DNA from: Bacteroidota bacterium
GTDB taxonomy: Bacteria > Bacteroidota > Bacteroidia > Bacteroidales > Prolixibacteraceae
Length of the DNA: 13,365 nucleotides
Direction of reading: 5' to 3'
NCBI GenBank assembly: GCA_030706665.1
Contig: JAUZOB010000060.1
Location: 1-13,365, forward strand
The translations under genes and the position numbers were made by a program. Under the pieces are notes generated by a model. It had not been told where the DNA came from and searched no databases. It was given only the letters and a program-made list of their open reading frames with translations. Positions within the stretch are counted from its first letter, which is position 1; every line of letters starts with the position of its first letter. Positions 13,341 through 13,365 of the stretch are shown here, piece by piece.

Positions 13341-13365
13341 TATGACGAACATCTAAAATGATTTG

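Noticed and set aside
1..13365. A novel defence, mobile or secondary-metabolite system
   Set aside because: All substantial genes belong to housekeeping or widespread families. I found no integrase, transposase, direct repeat array, toxin-antitoxin pair or base-composition break that would mark an accessory island.

Overview
The window reads as an ordinary chromosomal core region of a Bacteroidota bacterium, most likely Bacteroidales. The grounds are the gene set (PASTA protein near rpmH, tgt next to an LptF/LptG-type permease, a GT2 glycosyltransferase coupled to an ECF sigma factor), near-absence of Shine-Dalgarno sequences, and repeated matches to the Bacteroidota promoter -7 element TAnnTTTG upstream of genes. 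There are twelve protein-coding genes, one cut by the left edge and one (rpmH, 52 aa) very short. I saw no rRNA, tRNA, CRISPR array, insertion sequence or phage gene.

Left block (1-3157, all minus strand, listed in transcription order): a GT2-type membrane glycosyltransferase and an overlapping ECF sigma factor, closed by a hairpin terminator; then rsmG; then rpmH with its own promoter in the rsmG-rpmH gap and a 20-bp-stem terminator; then the start of a single-pass PASTA protein that runs off the left edge.

Middle block (3286-7607, plus strand): tgt (queuosine tRNA modification) and an LptF/LptG-type permease (LPS export) lie 44 bases apart. After an AT-rich gap with a 14-bp inverted repeat come an acyl-CoA carboxyltransferase subunit and a biotin carrier protein. 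A bidirectional terminator (7607-7649) separates this unit from ispE, which converges on it from the minus strand.

Right block (7663-13202, minus strand): pcm and a metallo-beta-lactamase-fold hydrolase share a TAATG junction; gcvP follows 91 bases later and ends in a terminator; then a 446-base gap without a convincing gene; then ispE (isoprenoid precursors).

I find no strong evidence for a previously undescribed system. The points most worth checking are a tRNA-guanine transglycosylase lacking three family zinc cysteines, a glycosyltransferase with a degenerate DxD motif coupled to an ECF sigma factor that has no anti-sigma neighbour, a biotin-dependent carboxyltransferase/carrier pair with no biotin carboxylase or sodium pump beside it, and the inverted repeat around a predicted promoter before that pair.
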